Source: CAMBRF01 sp964404035 (GTDB lineage: Bacteria > Verrucomicrobiota > Kiritimatiellia > CAIKKV01 > CAITUY01). From it: DNA of 9,788 nucleotides. Positions 6,695 to 9,788 of the stretch are shown here, piece by piece. The notes beneath the pieces are model-generated. The model was given only the letters and a program-made list of their open reading frames with translations, was not told where the DNA came from and ran no database searches. The translations under genes and the position numbers were made by a program. The DNA lies in the NCBI GenBank assembly GCA_964404035.1, contig CAYOIT010000163.1, positions 1 through 9,788 of the forward strand, written 5' to 3'. The stretch's first letter is position 1, and every line of letters begins with the position of its first letter.

Positions 6695-7267
6695 TCACCG
6701 AAATCCGCGCGGCGGGCCGCCGCAGCATAGGATGCAGGCCAGGGACCGACCCAATTGTGGTCTTACAAGGCGCTTGGCCGCCTTCTTCCGGCGCCTCGTC
6801 CACTCCTGACGGAACGCTTTACCGAGGTTCGCCCGGTTGAAGCCCGCCGCCACCGCCGCGAAGGTAATCTGGCCCAACCCCTTCCGCCAGAAGTTCGGCA
6901 TCATGGCATGGAAGTCGGCCGAGTCGTCAACGTCCCTCACCAGACAATCCAGAAGGTCGCGCAAACTGGCATCCGTCTTCCCGCCGTCCCGCAGGTGCCG
7001 CTCCAGGCAGTTGAGGGACTTTAGATCCAGGTCCAGCACCGTCATGACCATCTCGATCGGCCAGCGCCGGTCGAGATCATCCGCCGCCCGCATCTGTGCT
7101 TGGACCAGTCTGGCCCGCCCAAGCGCTTCGACGCGCGCGACTGCCTCGGCCTGGATGGCTCCCACGCGTGCGACCGACATCCGGAATCGCTCGGCCAGTT
7201 CAAGCGCGGGAACGCCCTGCTTCAACGATCCAACTATCTCCTCGTTCCGCTTCTGGTTCCGGTTCAC
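6695..7267 (-). CDS. Sigma4-like HTH / alpha-CTD-like protein (P1)
   Basis: A 190-residue protein starting at GTG, with GAGG 7 bp upstream. Residues ~8-45 (RNEEIVGSLKQGV...LAERFRMSVARVGAI) read like the helix-turn-helix of sigma-70 region 4. Residues ~70-140 (PIEMVMTVLDLDLKSLNCL...SLRDLL...MPNFWRKGLGQI) match the order of the RNA polymerase alpha C-terminal domain, including the NCL and PNFGRKSL-like segments. A basic stretch (RQEWTRRRKKAAKRL) and the tail CILCCGGPPRGFR follow. It is probably a DNA-binding transcription or accessory factor. It is paralogous to the gene at 7971-7399, roughly half identical by eye, and each follows a dispersed repeat. Its target is unknown; it lies just upstream of the recombinase operon. 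Confidence 0.75.
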   Translation of the reverse strand: MNRNQKRNEEIVGSLKQGVPALELAERFRMSVARVGAIQAEAVARVEALGRARLVQAQMRAADDLDRRWPIEMVMTVLDLDLKSLNCLERHLRDGGKTDASLRDLLDCLVRDVDDSADFHAMMPNFWRKGLGQITFAAVAAGFNRANLGKAFRQEWTRRRKKAAKRLVRPQLGRSLACILCCGGPPRGFR

Positions 7268-7282
7268 GATTCATCCTCAGAG

Positions 7283-7367
7283 ATGCGGTTTCCGGGGCAC
7301 AACCACTTCCGCAATTAAGCGTTGTCAGGTGATAACCCATGGTCACTGGGTCGGTTCAATTGTCGAT
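7283..7367 (-). repeat. Dispersed repeat, copy C
   Basis: Clear copy of the dispersed repeat: ATGCGGTTTCCGGGG, ACAACCACTTCCG, AAGCGTTGTCAGGTG, AACCCATGGTCAC and TTCAATTGTCGAT in order on the plus strand. Its ATGCGG end lies 15 bp before the start codon of P1. It contains the short imperfect hairpin ACAAC...CTT/AAG...GTTGT. Confidence 0.75.
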
Positions 7368-7398
7368 TGTCGAGCCGTGAGGTCGCTCACATAATCGG

Positions 7399-7971
7399 TC
7401 AGCGGAATCCGCGGGGTGGGCCGCCACAGCACAAGATGCAGGTGATCGACCTGCCCAATCCCGACCCCACCAGATGCATGGCCGCCTGCTTCCGGCGCTT
7501 CGTCCACTCCTCCCGGAAGACCTGCCCGAAGTTCGCCCGGCACAGAACGGATGCCAGGGAGGTGAAGGTGAGTTTGCCCAGCCTCCGGTGTGAGATGTTC
7601 GGGATCAGGTCCCGAAAGTCCGCATCCGCGCCCGCACCCGTCACCAGGAAATCCATGACATCCCTCAGACTCGCCTCCAGCCGTCCGCTGGCCCGCAGGT
7701 GGCGTTCCAGACAGCCGTGCGCCCGTGCATCGAGATTCAAGGCCGCCATGACCGTCTCGATCGGCCAGCGCCGGTCAATGTCGTTGGCGGCACGCATCTC
7801 CCGTCGAAGCCCAGCCGCCCGCTTTCGCGACGCGGCACGTTCCTGCGCCTCTTCATTGATCGCGGCCACCCGCTTGACCGAGATCTGGAATTGACTGGCC
7901 AGATCCGCGAAGGGAACGCCTTGCCTCAGCAAGTCCGATATCGCCTCGTTCCGTGCCCGATTCTCGTCCAT
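7399..7971 (-). CDS. Sigma4-like HTH / alpha-CTD-like protein (P2)
   Basis: A 190-residue paralogue of P1 in the same order: HTH (RNEAISDLLRQGV...LASQFQISVKRVAAI), alpha-CTD-like region (RRWPIETVMAALNLD...CLERHL...SLRDVMDFLV...IPNISHRRLGKLTF), basic helix (FREEWTKRRKQAAMHL) and the tail CILCCGGPPRGFR. I chose ATG at 7971; a TTG one codon upstream is possible, and no strong ribosome site is seen. In the shared 13-residue tail seven codons are identical to P1 and six differ only synonymously, so the tail is held by selection on the protein. The gene is a single-gene cassette between repeats C and D. It is a predicted DNA-binding protein; its partner and target are unknown. Confidence 0.75.
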   Translation of the reverse strand: MDENRARNEAISDLLRQGVPFADLASQFQISVKRVAAINEEAQERAASRKRAAGLRREMRAANDIDRRWPIETVMAALNLDARAHGCLERHLRASGRLEASLRDVMDFLVTGAGADADFRDLIPNISHRRLGKLTFTSLASVLCRANFGQVFREEWTKRRKQAAMHLVGSGLGRSITCILCCGGPPRGFR

Positions 7972-7982
7972 CAACCACCGTT

Positions 7983-8065
7983 ATGCACTTTCGGAAACCA
8001 AACCCGCTTCGTAGGCAGGCGTTGCGAGGTCACCCCATGGTTAGCGCGTCATTTCAATTGTCGAT
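7983..8065 (-). repeat. Dispersed repeat, copy D
   Basis: Copy of the dispersed repeat with ATGCACTTTCGG, an AACCCGCTTCG block, CAGGCGTTGCGAGGT, CCCCATGGTTAGCG and CATTTCAATTGTCGAT. Its end is 11 bp before the start codon of P2. The last block is nearly identical to that of copy C and, less exactly, copy A. Confidence 0.72.
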
Positions 8066-8134
8066 CGTGGGGACCCTTCACTCACGCGCACCCTACATTT
8101 TGGCGACGGCGTCGGATACAAGTGGCGGCAACAA

Positions 8135-8413
8135 TCAATAAGGAATCACCTCGAACTTCTGAAAGATGCTTTCGTCATCGTCCCAGAAATGGCAGGAGCC
8201 GTTCGGTTGACGCAGCCGGACAACCTTTGGGTCGCAGGATGAGCCCGGCAACACTGTCCATACTTCATTGGCACGATGAACCGTGCCTGTGACCTTGCCT
8301 CTGTGATCTTTGACAATGATGTCAACCTTCAGTCTAATGCGATCTCCAGCCCCCAACCCACATCGATATCGAGTCGTGTCAAAGTTAGTGATGAGTTTGA
8401 ACTCGTTCTTCAT
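8135..8413 (-). CDS. Putative immunity protein to the Rhs tip
   Basis: A 92-residue soluble protein beginning MKNEFKLITNFD. The ATG overlaps the TGA of the Rhs gene (ATGA) and has GAGG 7 bp upstream; a longer start upstream would intrude into the Rhs gene. It has no signal peptide or membrane segment. It has alternating strand-like segments (RIRLKVDIIVKDHRG, KVTGTVH, VVRLRQPNGSCHFWDDDE) and is mildly acidic at the C-terminus. I recognise no family. Position directly after an Rhs C-terminal tip is the standard place of the cognate immunity gene, so that role is inferred from context. The base composition is lower in GC than the cassettes to the left, like the Rhs tip itself. Confidence 0.6.
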   Translation of the reverse strand: MKNEFKLITNFDTTRYRCGLGAGDRIRLKVDIIVKDHRGKVTGTVHRANEVWTVLPGSSCDPKVVRLRQPNGSCHFWDDDESIFQKFEVIPY

Positions 8414-9357
8414 AGCGGATCCTCGGCAGAGAATCCTGCACACCTGCACCGTTCGTTGAAAATGGCCTTAGCCTTTTCGTCTGACCACTCCGCATAAAGC
8501 CGACTACTTTCCTTCAGAACATCCTCAATAAGATCGCCCGGAATGACGGCATTCTTTGCGGCCTTTTCGATGCCACCTTCGGCGTAGTCGGCTGTCGCGA
8601 ACACGAGCAGGACGATCGGAATCTTTCTCAGAATGCTCTTGGCTAATTCCTTCTGTGCACTCCTCGTCAGACACTTTGCGCCTGCTCCCGCAAACTCTTT
8701 TCCGAACAGTTCTTTTCCCGCCTGCTCCACGACCGACCCTGGAACATTCTTAAGGACTCGATCCAGGACGCCGGACTTTGCGAGTTCTCTAAGTTGCGCC
8801 TTGGTGAGCGGGGGCGGTCTTATTCCACCGTGCTCAAGTGGTTCGAGCGTTGCGGCATCCCAGCGGTAATCACCAAGCTGAATGTGGGGCCCGCCATGAT
8901 CGCCTCCTATATCGAGTCGCCATTCCGACAAGCCAAGTGGATCGACAAATGAAAGCGTATTGTTACGCACCCACGAATAGGCATGGAGTGATTCCATCGC
9001 CATGGCCACATAGTCCGAGATGAACCCTGGTGCACCGATGGGATCCCGGCTCAACCACCTGGCCTGACTAGTGGTGAGGAAACGAAGACCATAGTAGTAC
9101 AACCCGGATTCTTGATTCATGGCCGTCGCGGACGGCGGGCAGCGAAAGTCGGCTGTTTTGCGTGAAAAAGGCGTGGTCGGGAGGACTGACGCGTCGTAGA
9201 CGTACTTCTCCTTATGACTGGCGTCTGCGGTTACAGCTACGACGCAGTCCTTGCCGGTAGCGTCATAGGTGTACCTGGGCTGACTCGGGCCCGTGGTTCG
9301 GGGCAGGGTCACCCTCTGCGTGGCTACATCGTGCTGATTGGTGTGACCAAGCGACAT
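8410..9357 (-). CDS. Truncated Rhs protein: core remnant plus toxin tip
   Basis: A 315-residue protein. Residues ~28-55 hold two YD-type repeats (RYTYDATGK, KYVYDASV). Residues 84-143 are the Rhs-associated core end (ESGLYYYGLRFLTTSQARW, RDPIG, VDPLGL). After DPLGL comes a ~170-residue variable tip with DHGGPHIQLGDYRWD (153-167), PPPLTKAQLREL, an amphipathic central part, a hydrophobic run (KIPIVLLVFATADY, 245-258) and a polar C-terminus. Complete Rhs proteins usually exceed 1000 residues, so this is a 5'-truncated or displaced tip. The start is the only in-frame ATG; upstream is a MITE-like insertion. HGGPH-type motifs occur in some polymorphic toxin tips, so nuclease-like toxicity is plausible but unproven. 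An immunity gene follows with ATGA overlap. Confidence 0.75.
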   Translation of the reverse strand: MSLGHTNQHDVATQRVTLPRTTGPSQPRYTYDATGKDCVVAVTADASHKEKYVYDASVLPTTPFSRKTADFRCPPSATAMNQESGLYYYGLRFLTTSQARWLSRDPIGAPGFISDYVAMAMESLHAYSWVRNNTLSFVDPLGLSEWRLDIGGDHGGPHIQLGDYRWDAATLEPLEHGGIRPPPLTKAQLRELAKSGVLDRVLKNVPGSVVEQAGKELFGKEFAGAGAKCLTRSAQKELAKSILRKIPIVLLVFATADYAEGGIEKAAKNAVIPGDLIEDVLKESSRLYAEWSDEKAKAIFNERCRCAGFSAEDPL

Positions 9358-9416
9358 GGTTATACCGCATCTGAACGCTGACGCAGTATTGCCGTCAGTC
9401 GGAGGGCTGTCAAGGG

Positions 9417-9746
9417 CTCCGTCGACACGACTTTCCCCGGTTTTTGGGAACCCGTCGGAGGATCGGCCTTCTCGAAAAAACAGGGGATAGAATATCCCCG
9501 GTTTTTACAAAGGGCATTGAAAGCGCATAAGTCATTCATTTTAAGGGTATTCCACTCTGGAGAGGGTCCGAAGAACGGAGGTTTTGATCCAATCGATCTG
9601 GCAGATGACATTCATGCACGTCTCCAATTCCGCGCCAAATCTAGCAAAAATACCAATCCAGATCCGGAATCAGCAAAATGCCCGTAAACATTGGCTTTCC
9701 GGGGTTTCACCACCAAAAACCGGGGAATGTCCTGCTCCGTCGACAC
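9417..9746. mobile_element. MITE-like insertion with inverted and direct repeats
   Basis: Terminal inverted repeats GACTTTCCCCGGTTTTTGG (9429-9447) and its complement (9713-9731) match at 18 of 19 bases. A 12 bp direct repeat, CTCCGTCGACAC, lies at 9417-9428, directly beside the left arm, and at 9735-9746, three bases beyond the right arm. A third CCCCGGTTTTT copy lies inside at 9496-9506. The interior has one short open frame (9611-9360, 83 codons on the minus strand) that runs out through the left arm and resembles nothing I know; I do not call it a gene. This fits a non-autonomous transposable element with target duplication. The rest of 9747-9788 shows nothing I can support. Confidence 0.6.
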
Positions 9747-9788
9747 TCAGGGAAGTGACGCTGACCCGGGGACTTCACGTTCTCTACC

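Noticed and set aside
7283..7367. Canonical integron attC site
   Set aside because: The core reads GTTGTGC on the minus strand, not GTTRRRY, and the paired segments enclose only about 17 bp. No IntI-specific insertion is seen in either recombinase. Only an analogy in layout is claimed.
7378..7391. Hairpin GTGAGGTCGCTCAC as a terminator after P2
   Set aside because: It has only a 5 bp stem and no following U-run on the transcript strand.
86..8065. CRISPR array
   Set aside because: The repeats are ~85-90 bp, imperfect and separated by whole genes; there are no short regular spacers and no cas genes.
9360..9611. 83-codon minus-strand open frame upstream of the Rhs tip
   Set aside because: It runs across one arm of the MITE-like element, has no family resemblance and no clear ribosome site. 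It is probably fortuitous.

Overview
The window is GC-rich bacterial accessory DNA. Every gene I can support lies on the minus strand, so biology reads from the right edge (9788) to the left edge (1). The mix of Rhs fragments, a toxin/immunity pair, two further toxin-antitoxin pairs, recombinases and dispersed non-coding repeats points to a genomic island in an environmental bacterium. I cannot name the phylum from sequence alone. The long plus-strand open frames are antisense shadows of GC-rich minus-strand genes.

Layout in the direction of transcription. (1) 9746-9417: a ~300 bp MITE-like insertion with 19 bp terminal inverted repeats and 12 bp flanking direct repeats, just upstream of (2) 9357-8410, an Rhs gene reduced to its last core repeats plus a C-terminal toxin tip, followed with an ATGA overlap by (3) 8413-8135, its likely immunity gene. 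(4) 7971-7399 and (5) 7267-6695: two paralogous 190-residue proteins with a sigma-region-4-like HTH, an RNA polymerase alpha-CTD-like domain and a nearly invariant C-terminal tail. (6) 6558-1169: a tightly packed six-gene operon: zinc-ribbon protein, DnaG/TOPRIM-AAA+ primase-helicase-like protein, two tandem tyrosine recombinases, and an antitoxin/RelE-like toxin pair. (7) 891-210: a MNT nucleotidyltransferase/HEPN toxin-antitoxin pair. (8) 59-1: the start of another Rhs core fragment that runs off the window.

Two things tie the window together. First, a dispersed repeat of about 85-90 bp occurs four times (86-176, 909-1040, 7283-7367, 7983-8065). Its conserved ATGCGG end lies about 11-17 bp upstream of the start codon of the next gene in three cases and beside the Rhs fragment in the fourth. 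This divides the region into cassettes: P2; P1 plus the recombinase operon; MNT/HEPN; Rhs tip. All are in one orientation, as in an integron cassette array, although the repeats do not match the canonical attC core and neither recombinase looks like IntI. Second, the six-gene operon is joined by stop/start overlaps or very short gaps, so primase-helicase, recombinases and toxin-antitoxin are probably made together as the machinery and maintenance module of a mobile element.

My best candidate for an undescribed system is this cassette array together with the Zn-ribbon/primase/dual-recombinase operon and its two sigma4-alphaCTD proteins. Functions are assigned by motif reading only; no database search was possible.
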